Source: Batillaria attramentaria
Lineage: Eukaryota; Mollusca; Gastropoda; Batillariidae
Length of the DNA stretch: 64,000 nucleotides
Assembly (NCBI GenBank): GCA_018292915.2
Contig: JACVVK020000497.1
Span: forward strand, 120,001-184,000
Reading direction: 5' to 3'
Shown: positions 27,603 to 39,375 of the stretch, in pieces
Position numbering within the stretch: the first letter of the stretch is position 1
How the letters are laid out: the number at the start of each line of letters is the position of its first letter
The notes under the pieces: model-generated
What the model was told of the DNA's origin: nothing
The model's database searches: none
The model's input: only the letters and a program-made list of their open reading frames with translations
Translations under genes and position numbers: made by a program

Positions 27603-28750
27603 GCCCCAGTTCTTTCGATGGTTTATTTTAGCGTTTGTTAGTTAGTGCAAACTCATGCGGTCAGTTTTAGTGATTCTGTCAGTCAGTTTCCAAGTTTTCA
27701 CGTAGACACCGGCTGCAGCCAGTAGCGCTGTTTTTACTAATTTAATTCTTTAGGACTTTAGTGCATAAACTGGGTAAACCAGTGCGTTCTTTTATATTAA
27801 GTTTCTGTAAGCGTATTTTTTAAAGAAATAGCTCTCATTCGATTTTACAGTTCCAACAGCGTTAGTGTGTGTGAATTATTTTTCCCGCTGATGCTTAGAT
27901 GCTCAGCGTACACTGACCCCTAGTCTGCGTAACCTTTGCCCGGCAGCGAGCGAGCGAGCGAGCGCGTACCGCGAACTTCTGACGTCTCCCGCGACTACAC
28001 AGTCACCGCAGTGGAGGAATTCTATTCTTAGCGCCCAGCCTTTCGGTTTCCCCTCTCTCCGGAATTCCCAGTCCTACGTTAAGTGTTTGTTTTTATGATA
28101 ATTCTTTTTATTTTGGTCCCGCGCCCCTCCTCTCCTTTTGCTTTGTCTGTCCGTTAGTTTGAATAGTAATATGGGTTAAGTGATTCACGTAAATTAGGAG
28201 TTTTGTCTGTTATTTTAGAAGTGCTTATTTTGTTAGTGAAGGATTGGTTTGTTTTCCCCGCTGTTCAGTTTGGCTATTTCATTCCTAGTGCTATTTCTAT
28301 TCGTAAATTGATTCCTAGACAGCATAGCAACCGTACCCGAGATTATATTTTTCTTCGAATCTGTGCCATAATCAATCCGGCGTAATTCCTTTCTTTTGTT
28401 AATTCGTGCCATGATTTACTCCGCGATTACTGTGATTTCCCCCTTTTTGTTAGTTATTAGATTTTTGTAATAATCACTGTTTGAACGTTCCTCTTCTCTC
28501 AGTTATTGATAGCGTGTGTTAGGGAGTGATTGTGTGAGTGGAGTGACTGAGTGCGTGCTAAAGCAAGCGTGATTCACACTTTCTGAGAGCTTGCACAGGC
28601 CGGGCCGTGTCAGTCAGTCCTTTATTACAGACTCGCAGACACACACCAGACATTCACTGCCCCTTTCATACGCTAACTGAAATGGTGCACGCCTTTTATT
28701 AACTGATGTAACCTACACACGACGACACCTTCTCTCCCGGCGTTACAAAG
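27603..28750. other. T-rich non-coding region, nature unresolved
   Basis: Contains (GAGC)n at about 27946-27964 and no supported exon. It may be the body of the transcript started at the TATA segment, or an LTR interior. Confidence 0.4.
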
Positions 28751-29147
28751 CCGGTGTAGGATCCGGTCCGGTCCCCCCTCTGAAGTAGTCCCCCGGGGGA
28801 CCAATTCGTGGCAAAAACTGCTCTATAATGGTCCCCCCTTAGACATCCAGCCTCGTTTTCGACTGGTCCCCCTGGGCGATTTTGGTCCCCCCCCCCTCGC
28901 ATCCAAAATAGGCCCCCTCTCGAACTGGTCCCCCTCTTTTCTAACCAATGTAGAGCTATGTCAGTATTTATTTTTAACTTTATTGTTATAGTGTGTGTCA
29001 ACTCAGTAGAAAACGTGACTCTGGATCTCTCTCACTCTCTCTCTCTCGCCCCCACACTTTCTCTCCTCCCCCCATCTCTCAAACACACACACACACATTA
29101 TGCACGCACGCACGCACGCGTGCACACTCACTCACGCACGCACGCAC

Positions 29148-29213
<66 letters not shown>

Positions 29214-29302
29214 CTTTCGTTATATGTATAATTATTTTCATTTTTGTACAGAGATGTTATTCAAGATGATCTTGAACTGGGTCAAGGTTACAGTGTCAAA
29301 TC

Positions 29303-29535
29303 TAAACTTTTAAAAGTGATTTAACTTCGTAGATTTGCCGTTCTATGTAGCCTATACTTTTGTTTTTTATTTTCTCTTTTCTTTTTTTTGTGGGATGAGA
29401 AAACGGTCGCCACTAAAAAACAAAAGTATAGGCTACATAGAACGGCAAATCTACGAAGTTAAATCACTTTTAAAAGTTTAGATTTGTTTTCTCTTTTCTT
29501 TTTCTTTTTTTGTGGGATGAGAAAACCGTCGCCAC
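29303..29535. repeat. Inner inverted repeat with flanking direct repeats
   Basis: Left arm 29303-29376 and right arm 29415-29488 are reverse complements (AGTATAGGCTACATAGAACG and its partner), about 70 bp each. A T-rich block ending GTGGGATGAGAAAAC.GTCGCCAC follows each arm, at about 29372-29416 and 29487-29536. It lies inside the foldback element. Confidence 0.88.
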
Positions 29536-29631
29536 GCTTCTTGACACGTCACGTGACTCGTGTCAAACATGCCTTTTGAAATAAAGTTTTTCTTGTCAAA
29601 GAACGTAAATGTCTATTTCAGGTTTTGCTAG

Positions 29632-29650
29632 AGAGAGAGAGAGATAGAGA

Positions 29651-29692
<42 letters not shown>
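29632..29692. repeat. (GA)n microsatellite
   Basis: GA repeats with a few interruptions, inside the foldback element. Confidence 0.95.
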
Positions 29693-29694
<2 letters not shown>

Positions 29695-30380
29695 ATATTG
29701 ATTGACTTATTTATTTATTGTTTGAAATTCTAGTAATATTTAATGTTTAGTATTCGGTACAACCATCTCATAAACAAACAGAAAAAAAAGAACCAATGCA
29801 AAAAAAAAAAACAACTGAAAGAAACAAGAACACAACCAAACAAATATATCTCACACACACAAAAATAACAAGCACATAAATCGGAAAAAAAAAAGAAAAA
29901 AAATGTTCCTATGGCCCTGTGCTTTTGGGGACAATAAAGTTTTGTAACAATAAAGTTAAAAATAAATACTGACATAGCTCTACATTGGTTAGAAAAGAGG
30001 GGGACCAGTTCGAGAGGGGGCCTATTTTGGATGCGAGGGGGGGGGACCAAAATCGCCCAGGGGGACCAGTCGAAAACGAGGCTGGATGTCTAAGGGGGGA
30101 CCATTATAGAGCAGTTTTTGCCACAAATTGGTCCCCCGGGGGACTACTTCAGAGGGGGGACCGGACCGGATGCTACACCGGGAACGAAAAATTTGGCTCG
30201 GCCCCGAGCAAGATTAACTTGAAAAACGCAAATGAGCCTAACCCCAGTCACGTGGCTAAGAGGTCGAGGTCGTACCTTTATCACTGGCTTGTTCCCGAGT
30301 TATGTCTAGCGCTGATAACGAGTTGCATCGCGTGTGCCACATCAAGCATACGAAACCAAAAGGCGGTACGTGGGAGTTTC

Positions 30381-30417
30381 GGGAAATTCCCAGCAGTCAT
30401 TCTTTTCCAAGATGGCG
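30381..30417 (+). promoter_or_regulatory. Palindromic kappa-B site and YY1-type motif, TRIM-like gene B
   Basis: GGGAAATTCCC (30381-30391) is a perfect NF-kappa-B consensus palindrome 21 bp before the ATG. AAGATGGCG (30409-30417) overlaps the start codon exactly as in gene A. Reported as motif matches only. Confidence 0.45.
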
Positions 30418-32229
30418 AACAAGGAAGGCGGAGATGTGGATATGCTGAAGTGTGGCGTGTGTTTGGAGCGGTACCGACGCCCCAAACTACTGCCATGTTT
30501 CCATACTTACTGTCAACGTTGTGTGGAGAAACTTGCCGGCACCAAGCCATCGTTCTCTTGCCCAGCGTGTCGTACTGTGGTCGTCATTCCACCAGGTGGC
30601 GCGGCAAACCTGCAGGTAGGGGTGTGATATAGCCGGGAGCGGTCTGCCTCAGGTCAGGTTGCTTGGTTGGTTATTTGCGGGTTTAAAACATTTTGTACCG
30701 TGCACGAGCGTCCTACTTTTTTGGGACTCGTTTTCGGTTTTGGCCCAATATCATAGCGGTGCGAAAATCAGGCAAGATTTACGGTTCCTTAACGGCTCCT
30801 GTTGCAGCAGACGCGAGGGTGAGCGGTGGTCTAATAGGTAGCGCGTCGGATTTAGCCGCTACGCTACTGAACGGCCGTCACCAATGTCATGGCGATGAAG
30901 CGTGGGTTCGAGCCCAGGTCGAGCTTGTGACCGGTTTTTCCTGGCTACCGGGCTGATGATCGGGGGTTTCTCTCCAGGTTATCCGGCTTTCCACCCGCAG
31001 CAAAATTGTAAACAAATATAGGATAGGTACTGTGTGGCGCTGCACCTTGGCGACGCGCTTCCCCCGGGAGAAGCAGCCCGAATTTCCCGAAAGGGATAAT
31101 AAAGTCAAAAAGGAAAAAAGAAAAAAAAAGTTAAATCAAAGTGCAATACTCCCGGGAAGCCAAATTTAAATCCTAGTGAATACAAATTATGATTTTTGTG
31201 CAGTTTAGTGAGGTGGGATTCCAGGTAACTCCTTCTGCACCACATGTGGGCGATAATACTGATGATTCAAGGCAAGTTCAACTAGAACAAAAACAAACAA
31301 ACAAACAACAACAAAAAAAACCCCTGGCCTCAGCCTGGATTCGAACTCGGTCACTATCCGAGCATTGAAAAGTCTGGCTCGGGATGAGCGATACTAAAAC
31401 AGATTTTACAGTCGTTTCGTCATACGGTGAGCTTTTTAAGCATACTAAATAGCTGAGCTCGCCTCCCCCTATTCACGGGCGTTGCTGCCTGGTACACCGC
31501 TACGACCTCCGCTCTGCCTCTTGCTTTGAAAAAAAAAAAAAGTTTTGGTGATATCCGGTGTGTGACAGAATGCACGTGATTCTCTTGAGTGTGCGTGTTG
31601 GGTTTATTTCGCGTGTAAGCAAATCGACAGTTTGCACAAGATAATCTGTTTTATATCCGCGATTTGCTGTTAATCTCCAGTTTTCTGTTGTCTGTTTCAT
31701 ATTCTCAGTTTTCAATTTGCTGTTTCATGTTCACAGTTTGCTATTTGATATTAACAATATGGTCGAAATAATTCAATACTACTTTTTGCTCGGCCATAAT
31801 ATACTTATCGCAAGAGACAGTGTTTGTATGAAAATACTTTAATACTAATTTTTGCTAGGTCATACTGTACAGGTCGCTTATCGCGAAAGACAGGGTTGGT
31901 ATGAACTGACGGCCAGAACAATGTGCCGATTATCAAGTCAGTCAGGATACCCTGAAAACGGCTCTACCAGCAAACATCTAACAAACTCAACTAGCAGTAC
32001 ACATTTTGCTCAGTGCGTTCTCGTGTGGTCTTTGAGCCGGCTTGTGATAACTTATCTGGGGTCATGTCTGTCCGTGCTAAGGCCGTGAAAGGTGTTAGTG
32101 TACTGCAAAGGTTTTATCGCGTATTGTGAGTTTGTTCAAGATTGTCAGTTAGCGAATTGGACAGTGTTTTACTGAACTGCTCAGACAGTTTCAGACGGTA
32201 TGTGCTTGGCTTGTCCCCCCCCCCCCCCG

Positions 32230-32312
<83 letters not shown>

Positions 32313-34249
32313 CGCGGCACACCTTTTTCAGCAGTTCCCGGCCGTACGGCAATGCCCCATGCCCCCACCCCCCTCACCCTCTCCCAATTCCCCGCTGTCA
32401 CCGCCTATTCACCAGTAAGTACATGAAGTTAACAGCGCTTTTTTTGTTTGTTTGTTTTTTTCAGGTGAATTTCTACATTGAGAAGGACCTAGCGAAACAG
32501 GAAACTGTAGAGGGACGGGAGTGCCAGCTCTGCTCCAAGGGGACGCAAGCCAAGTTCAAGTGCGTCCAGTGTCAGCAGGTGTATTGCTCCCCTTGCCGCG
32601 GCACTCACGACTCGATCGAATCGTGCACCGATCACACCATTCTGCCGCTAGATGGCGACGGCGGCGGAGAGAAGCAGGGAGCGGAAGGAGCTGTCAACGA
32701 AACAAAATGTCCCAAACACAAGAACCAAATGCGTCTGCTTTTCTGCTGCCGATGCGAGACAAGCATCTGCATACAATGCAAGCTGACTTCCCATGACGGC
32801 CATGAGACCGAGGACGTGGTGGACGCCGGCACCAAAGCCAAGGCCCAGCTGAAGGAAGAGTCAGATCTCCTTGACCAGCGCAAGCAGCTTCTGGAGGCTG
32901 TTTTGGCAAAGACGGACGACTTCTGCGACGACCTGGAAAAAGAGAAACAGGCAGCGGAGAAGGAGATTCGTGAGAGAGCATGCCAGCTGCAAGACATGGT
33001 CTCCCAGGCCCAAGAAGAAGCGCTGAGAGGCGTCCAGAGCACAGCGGAAATGGCTGTCGCGGACATCAAGGAGCAGGCGAACCCTGTCAAGGAAACTCAC
33101 GCCGCCATTATGGCCAAGCGGAGTCATATTAACCAGGTCATCGAAGAAGGCAATGCCGACGAGGCGGTTGGGCTTCTTGCGAAACTCCGCGCAGAGTCAG
33201 ATGGCGGTAAAAAGTGGCAAGGTCAGGACAAGCCTGTCATCCAGCGAGACACTCTCACCGTGGAGCACCGCCCCAGGGCCGTGAGAAACACCGACATAAT
33301 GTCCTTCATTGGGCGGGCGAAGGAAGGTCCCCTACTGGAGACGAAGGCCGTGAGCTTGGGGGTTTTGTACCAACAGGAACCGGTAAAGCGTCGTCTTAAA
33401 CAACCTAGTCAAACTCAGTTCGCGCTAAACAAAATGGTGGATCAGGGTGCGTTGCCTTTTGAGGAGATCGTCTATTCCAACAACCCCACATCGACGTTCC
33501 AGAAGATGTGTCTGACAGCGGACGGAGGCCTCTGGTTAGTGTACAACCCTGGAGGAAACGTCAACCTGATGTCGTTTTTTGACAGGGAAGGCCAGCGTCT
33601 GGAAACTCTGTACGAGAACTTCCCGGCAGCTTACCCTCTGATTGCGTGCGATGGAGATGCGGTGTTTTCTCTAGCTAACGGTATGTGGGCCAGACCTGGT
33701 GGAGAAAAAGGAACCCAGGCGATGCCACAGGGAAACCGATCAGGGTCCACGATTTCGAAGTCTTCAGTTCCATGCCTGATGTGGCCAAACCCGAATAATC
33801 ATCGAAACATTCTGCGCATTTCCTCTGTCGCGCAGATGCCCCCAGAAATCGACAACAATGTCGTTTGTACCTACACCGCCAATGGTACATACAACTTTGA
33901 CGTATCTGCCGATGGGAAGTTTTACGCGTTTTGCACCAACCCTGTGAGCATTTTTGACAAACTTGAGTCGACAACCAATCTCCGTTCATTCGCAAGCTAC
34001 AATAACCCCAACGTAACTGGTCCCACTGATGTCTGCTTCTGCATGATGGACGGGAGGGAGGTGCTGCTGGTTGCCTTTCATAGCTACAACACCGTGCACG
34101 TTGTCGACCACAGGGATGCTGGCTGCTTCATTCGGACCCTGGAGTCTGACGGCTGTAAACTTGATCGCCCGATGCAGCTTGAAACCAACAACCAGGGTCG
34201 TGTGTGGGTCGGCTGTTACGGCGGCAAAGTCGTTGTCTTTGACCTCTAG
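30412..34249 (+). CDS. TRIM-like RING/B-box E3 ligase with C-terminal propeller, gene B
   Basis: Two coding exons, 30412-30615 and 32465-34249 (TAG), give about 662 residues. The architecture equals gene A: RING with the same C3HC4 spacing, B-box 1 starting ECQLC, B-box 2 (CPKHKNQ..FCCRCETSICIQC..HDGH), coiled coil, and propeller ending GRVWVGCYGGKVVVFDL. The RING exon matches gene A at 64 of 68 residues (differences at 3, 6, 22 and 55), whereas the coiled coil and propeller are visibly more divergent. Exon 1 ends NLQ before GTAGGG; exon 2 starts VNFYIEKD after a T-rich acceptor. The 1.85 kb intron holds a SINE3 copy and CA/CGCA repeats. Zinc ligands are intact, so it is probably a functional recent paralogue. 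Confidence 0.93.
30822..31115 (+). mobile_element. SINE3, near full length, in the gene B intron
   Basis: tRNA-like head GGTGAGCGGTGGTCTAATAG with A-box character and B box GTGGGTTCGAGCCC. The body is CCGGTTTTTCCTGGCTACCG and GTGTGGCGCTGCACCTTGGC. The 3' end is GAATTTCCCGAAAGGGATAA with TAAAGTC and an A-rich tail. Confidence 0.75.
31300..32200. other. Gene B intron, remaining part
   Basis: Contains a GGCCTCAGCCTGGATTCGAA tRNA-like scrap near 31326, repeated TTTGCTGTTTCATGTTCACA-like phrases at about 31660-31750, and a duplicated CTAGGTCATA/CGAAAGACAGGGTTGG versus CAAGAGACAGTGTTTG motif near 31810-31900. No exon seen. Confidence 0.4.
32218..32312. repeat. C-run, (CA)n and (CGCA)n
   Basis: Ten or more C, then about 25 CA units and eight CGCA units, 150 bp before the gene B exon 2 acceptor. 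Confidence 0.95.
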
Positions 34250-35700
34250 ACACTGAGAGTATCGCTTGACACCGGTGTAACGCTCGAGTACTAATTACTA
34301 CAGGGAACTTCTAGCTTAGAGCTGAGTTAAACTGCATTGGTGCGGGGCATTTAATGCGTACGCACTGTGGTAATGTGTTACGCGTGGTAATGTGCACATC
34401 AGTTTAGAGTTTGGAGTGTAGTTTGTACAACTGTTTGTCCATGCTTCATACGCGCCAATACGATCCAGTCAGTGTAATGACCAGAACAAAGGCTTTAAAC
34501 CACATTTGCTTTGCATTCTTGAACGTTAGTCTAATAATCAGCGCACTGGGACATTAGACACAGCAACTGTAGCACTTACTATAGCACTCTATGAACTTTC
34601 ATCTCTTCCTGTCCATGAGTGGGTGTAAGAAAAAAAAAGAAGTTTGGATTCATTAATGTTTCGATAATGTTTTCAATACCTAAATGTGCTGACTGTTCAT
34701 TTACGAAAATGCGATAAATATGAGCGAATCAGTGTATCTGCTTTAGAAACTTAAAAGTTTTTTGTATACTTGTGTAGTCCACATTTGCGAATGATTCATT
34801 GTTTTGTCGTTGACCATGTTTCTGTTGGTTTTGGGATTTCTTCTTGTTTTTCTTTAAAGTTTCATGAAAATGAGAGAAGGTGCTTTGTGACTGATTGGTA
34901 ATGGGCAGAAGATATACACAATGCATATGGTTAAACAAGAATCAATTATTGCAAACTTATGTTGCATTTTCTGACCTTACGATACTTTTTTCAGTTGTGT
35001 AATTGCTTCTGATGGCTGACCTTTGACAATCAGCTTTGTCTTGGGACAATTTGTCTACGTTGTGCTCATAGTCAATCTGGAAGACTTGTCAGATAATTTT
35101 TGTGTGTGTTCGACATGCATTTCACGGTTTTCTTTTGCTGAAAACGGGGAAAACAGTCATTTCAGTAATGCAATTCATGTACATGTAAATATATAAATCA
35201 ACAGTGTTTGTCTCTCTGTATTGCTGTTCGCGCGTTGCTGGTCATTGGAAGTATGACTCCGTTAAATAACTCCATTCTTCATTTCGGCGACTTCGCCTCG
35301 ATTAACTCCCCTCGCGCGAGGATGGGTTCGTGTGTGGGTGTTTGGGAGTGAAACGCCCATTTCCATATCCCATCGCGTGAACTCTTGGCAAAGCCACGTA
35401 CATCTGTTAGTAATATACAATTACTTTCTTTCGGTCTAAGTACATTGCTTTAGCTTGCATGCATAAGCGCGGTCAGGCGCGTTTTCAAACTGCGTATTCC
35501 TCACTAGTATGTAGCTTAGCTATGTCGTTTTTTTTCCTGCTTTTTCAGATTTTTCCATAGTACATTTATAAGACTTGTACAGATTGAAATGTACACTAAA
35601 TTTCTTTTCTTATTTTTGTAAGTAGCTCCATCTTTATAATTTTTCCCCTATGATATGATTTGTGCTTTGCTTTTTTACAAATGACGTATGAATAAAAGCA
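34250..35700 (+). other. Presumed 3' UTR and flank of gene B
   Basis: AT-rich sequence without ORFs. AATAAA occurs at about 35690-35695. A short SINE1-like scrap (GTGTGGGTGTTTGGGAGTGA, minus orientation) lies near 35330-35390. Confidence 0.4.
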
Positions 35701-35829
35701 GCTTAACGTGGGCTTGCGAGTTGTGTGTCATGGCATACGTGTACCACAGCAACATTTTAACGAACTTCCCACATCTAAAATTCTGATAAATATTTCATCA
35801 CATCACAACAGCGCTTAGACCCGTGTATA

Positions 35830-35832
<3 letters not shown>

Positions 35833-35880
<48 letters not shown>
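35833..35880. repeat. (AT)n microsatellite
   Basis: About 24 AT units. Confidence 0.97.
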
Positions 35881-35882
<2 letters not shown>

Positions 35883-36007
35883 CTTGAGAAGATTCGTCGT
35901 AGAAACTTTTGAAGCGAGGGTGGCACTCCGTTTGTCCACAGCCATTTTGACACCCACCCCTCCCTCCCCGTGTTAATGCAAAGGCTGACCTGTCTGTCTT
36001 TCTCTGT

Positions 36008-36084
36008 GTGCGCGTGCGTGTGTGCGCGTGCGCGTGCGTGTGCGTGTGTCTCTCTCTCTCTCTCTCTTTGAAAGGGAATACTAG

Positions 36085-36133
<49 letters not shown>
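36008..36133. repeat. (GT/GC)n, (TC)n and (CA)n cluster
   Basis: GTGCGCGTGCGTG units, TC repeats and about 24 CA units end directly in front of the SINE1 copy at 36143. Confidence 0.95.
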
Positions 36134-36137
<4 letters not shown>

Positions 36138-36142
36138 CTGGA

Positions 36143-36312
36143 GGGGAGCCGGGATAGCCGAATGGTTGAGCGTTGGACTCCGGGCTCGTGAGTTCGAATC
36201 CCGGCTGGGGCCATATATTTGTGCTGGCCTTTTTCTCTTTGCCCCGTCTTTGATATCACCCACATGTGGTGGAAATGGACGTTAAACTCCCAAACATCCA
36301 CCCACCCACACA
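36143..36312 (+). mobile_element. SINE1, full length
   Basis: GGGAGCCGGGATAGCCGAAT and GGTTGAGCG form a tRNA-like A-box region; GAGTTCGAATCCCGGCTGGG is the B box. The body is GCCCCGTCTTTGATATCACC, TGTGGTGG and GGACGTTAAACTCCCAAACA, with a (CCCA)n end. Confidence 0.9.
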
Positions 36313-38580
36313 GTCTGGAACACTGCCAACAGCAAAACAGTATATTAACTTTCTACCCTCAGTTAATTCGTAGGTTTTCTTATCGAGATTTGTTGTTGTC
36401 GTTGTTGTTTTTGCAGTAGTACATACACAACAATACAAGAATACAGTCCGTATTTTGTGCTGGCTACTCGACGGAAAAATAATAAAAAAAGACAACAGCA
36501 GTTTAGACCGCTTAAAATGTTTTAATTATCCTCCAATGAATGTCTACATCTAAGTATGTACAGTACAATGCCAAGAATCAAGTAGAAGTAATAAATATGA
36601 TCACAAGTAGTTTCCAGCAAGTATTGCATATATTGCATTATGAAAAACGGTGAACTCGATTCTGTTGTCGAAAAAAAATCATTGTGACTAAGGTGTTGAA
36701 AAAAAGTGTGGAAGATTTAAAACGATAGACATACAAATTTTTTCACTACAGTGGAGAGAGAGAGAGCGATGAGAGAGAGAGAGAGAGAGAGAGATTCACA
36801 TTTACTGTTGATTTTTACAAATTGTTACTGAGTTGCAAATCTTCTAGACGTGCAGTCACACAAGCACAATTATGAAGGAGATTACAAACAACGTGTGTTC
36901 GAAGAAAGGTGGTCATGAAGCGCACTAACGTATTACTACACGCAGTTAGATAAAGATATTCAAATCGTACTCGAGTTGCCAGTGAGTAATACTATATGAC
37001 TGATTTGCAATAAGTGCATCCTTATGAAAAGGTCTAAAAGCTGTTTTTCGGGTCTAAATGTTACTGCTCTGTTTATAACTTAGCTAGAGAACTGCAAATA
37101 CTGAAGTAGTACTGGCATAATAATTATATTTACAGTGTCCATTTTTCAATGATATGAAATCATGTGGTATAGGCCTACAAAAGACTACCGGTGAAATTTC
37201 AATTTATGCTTTCATCAAAATAAAATTAAGATGACTCTCGAAAGAAGAAAGCACTGGAAAGGAGTGATACACAAACTGATGGAAAAGGTATGGAGTTAGT
37301 TATGCGTGAAACTAGGTTATAATAAGTTATAATAATTATGCAGATACAAGGCGTCGCAAACGGATCATATGCCTTTAAATTACAACAAAGAAATGTAGTA
37401 ATAGAGAAAAGAGCAGAAAACAGACAGAAAAAAAGACATTAAACTGGTGTTTTGTTTTCTCTCAGCGTATTATACAAAACACACCCACACCTCTGAATCA
37501 TCTAGAGAGTCAATAGAATGCACTTTTACTCAAGTTAAAATTAGTCCCGGCGTCGTATTTGTCTGTAAGAGACCACAAAATTATTCAAAAGAAGCCGAGG
37601 ATTAGAAGTGGGTAGTGTCTGCCAGGTGATCACATACTCTTACTACACATACACATTTTCTCTTCAGCAGGATCACATTCTAACAGCAGACGACCGTCGT
37701 TAACAGAACCGACTAGTGCTCCCCGACGCACATATGTCTCAACAGATCAGGTTCGTGGCCTAAGGGAAGCAATCACCTTCCACTCTTTTCTCTTATAGTT
37801 TTGAAGTTAGTTACCTCCCTGCAAGCAAAACAATCCAGATGAACGAACAGACAACTCGCTCAGTTTAAACCCCTTCGGAAAGCATAAAATCTCGAAAGAT
37901 AGTACAAGTGTAAAAGTGAAAAAAGACAGTGAAATGAATCAGATCTGCATACAAGTGCTGACATAATAATCATTATAAGCACAAAAACAAGCAATTCTGA
38001 AGTTCATGACATGAAGAACAATCATTCGTACAAATATCACAAGGAATAATTTTAACAAAGGAACAAATCACCACATTGTGTATTGCCTTCGCTGTTACGA
38101 AAAGGCTTGTTTTCTTGCGTCAACAATTTCGCAGTACTGTGACGGACAAACATTTAAACAGCAGCTCAGCAGCAGACAAAGATCGTTACACATGCGAAAG
38201 TTAAGAAGCAGTTTTCATCTGCATGTGATTTTTTCCCCGTTCAGGTGAGTGTCAGTCTCTCAATTTGCGGAAAACCTAAAGCATTCAGAAAACGAACAGT
38301 ATAATTATATATAGTTAGCTGAATATTATTATTAGATCCGCAATCATAAGTGCCCATCTCACATCGGTGTATAATATGCTTTGTCATCCTTAATTGAGAA
38401 TGTAACGACAGGGAAACTAGAAAACGAATTTTGCTCTCACGGGACAATAACCAACACCATTCGAGTCTGAAGTCAACCCCTTTGGCCAAATGATCCAGAG
38501 ATACGTACTTCGCATTGAAACCGACCTCCAAAACGCCGGACACGGAAAACCATACGTTACTGTCTCAAACAATTGTTGAA
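36313..38580. other. Gene-free AT-rich region
   Basis: No convincing exon, SINE head or LINE block on either strand. A (GA)n run lies at about 36757-36795. It may contain untranslated sequence of a flanking gene. Confidence 0.45.
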
Positions 38581-38587
38581 ATAAGTT

Positions 38588-38595
38588 TGACGTCA
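38588..38595 (+). promoter_or_regulatory. Palindromic CRE (TGACGTCA)
   Basis: A perfect eight-base cAMP response element, with a second CACGTCAC half-site-like match about 15 bp downstream. It lies 130 bp before the TATA box at 38718. Confidence 0.4.
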
Positions 38596-38717
38596 AGTGA
38601 ACACCACGTCACCTGATAATTATATTGGGATTATCCGATGGCTTCGAGTTGTTTTGCACGAAATTAACCGAGAGATGGTCCAGGTTTTGCCGTTGCTAAC
38701 CAGCCGAACGACAGCCC

Positions 38718-38966
38718 TATATATTTAGCAAGGGAATTCGTTATTTTGGACACACACTGACAAAACATATGTGCACGAAGGTGTGGTTTAGTCTAATTCT
38801 TTTGACTCTTGCTGGGCTCAAGTCAGTCAAATTCTCTAGTACAATGTTTACGGTTAAAAGTGTCTTTCCGTGGCAACTCAGTCCTTCTGCTGCAACAAAA
38901 CACGTAATAAAGATGACAATACTGACCAACAATCATCAGAGATTATTCCTTTTCCAGTCAAAGTGA
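38718..38966 (+). CDS. Candidate small secreted peptide behind a TATA box
   Basis: Family not recognised. TATATATTTA at 38718-38727 lies about 50 bp before an ATG at 38769. The 65-codon ORF (38769-38966) opens MCTKVWFSLILLTLAGLKS, which has the shape of a cleavable signal peptide (a Lys, a hydrophobic core, a small/polar end). The rest is basic and Ser/Thr-rich with no internal Cys. It could also be the first exon of a longer gene, or chance. An overlapping minus-strand ORF (38741-38932) also has a hydrophobic N-terminus, which weakens the case. Confidence 0.22.
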   Translation, partial: YIFSKGIRYFGHTLTKHMCTKVWFSLILLTLAGLKSVKFSSTMFTVKSVFPWQLSPSAATKHVIKMTILTNNHQRLFLFQSK

Positions 38967-39227
38967 ATTCTAGACGTGGTGCAGTACCATAGCCTTCAAC
39001 AATTTGCCGATTTACATCGGAAGTTAAACGCCAGGCGCCATTGTTGTTATGACTTGTTAGAGTGACATCCCCTGAAGAAGCCATTTGCAACGTCCTTGTA
39101 AGATGCCTGAGAGATGCCAATAACGATTTTCTGTCGACATGTCCATGGCAAGGTAGGAAATTTTAGTTGTCATCATTTACATTCAAACCACAAACGTCAC
39201 TAAACCAACACAACCCAAAAGCCGTGC

Positions 39228-39375
39228 CATATCCCAAAACCAACTTAGGAACAGCGAAATTGACTGGAGCTCTCCGAGAGTCCAATGACTTGGACTTGGT
39301 ATGATTAAACGTCTTTTGTGCACCGCATGGGTGATTTCAAAGACGCGGACAGTGGGAATAAAAGGTCTGTACATA
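39228..39375 (-). mobile_element. SINE1 3'-half fragment
   Basis: Minus strand: CGCGTCTTTGAAATCACCCA, TGCGGTGCACAAAAGACG and TTTAATCA parallel the SINE1 3' half. The head is lost. Confidence 0.5.

Larger units (their letters stand above)
28751..30181. mobile_element. 1.43-kb foldback DNA element with about 240-bp terminal inverted repeats
   Basis: The left arm 28751-28990 and right arm 29943-30181 are near-perfect reverse complements, starting CCGGTGTAGSATCCGGTCCG. Each arm holds seven or eight GGTCCCCC-type blocks about 20-45 bp apart, including the palindrome GTCCCCCGGGGGAC. No transposase ORF is present inside, so it is non-autonomous. The interior holds CT/CA/GA microsatellites and a second hairpin. 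No clear target-site duplication was found at the ends I chose. Confidence 0.88.

Noticed and set aside
27300..28750. Solo LTR of a retrotransposon
   Set aside because: The TATA box and T-rich body fit, but I found no TG..CA ends, target duplication or second copy; left as unresolved promoter-like DNA.
38741..38932. Minus-strand 63-codon ORF with a signal-peptide-like start (MLVSIVIFITCFVAAEG)
   Set aside because: It overlaps the plus-strand candidate, which has the better promoter context. No family match was recognised.
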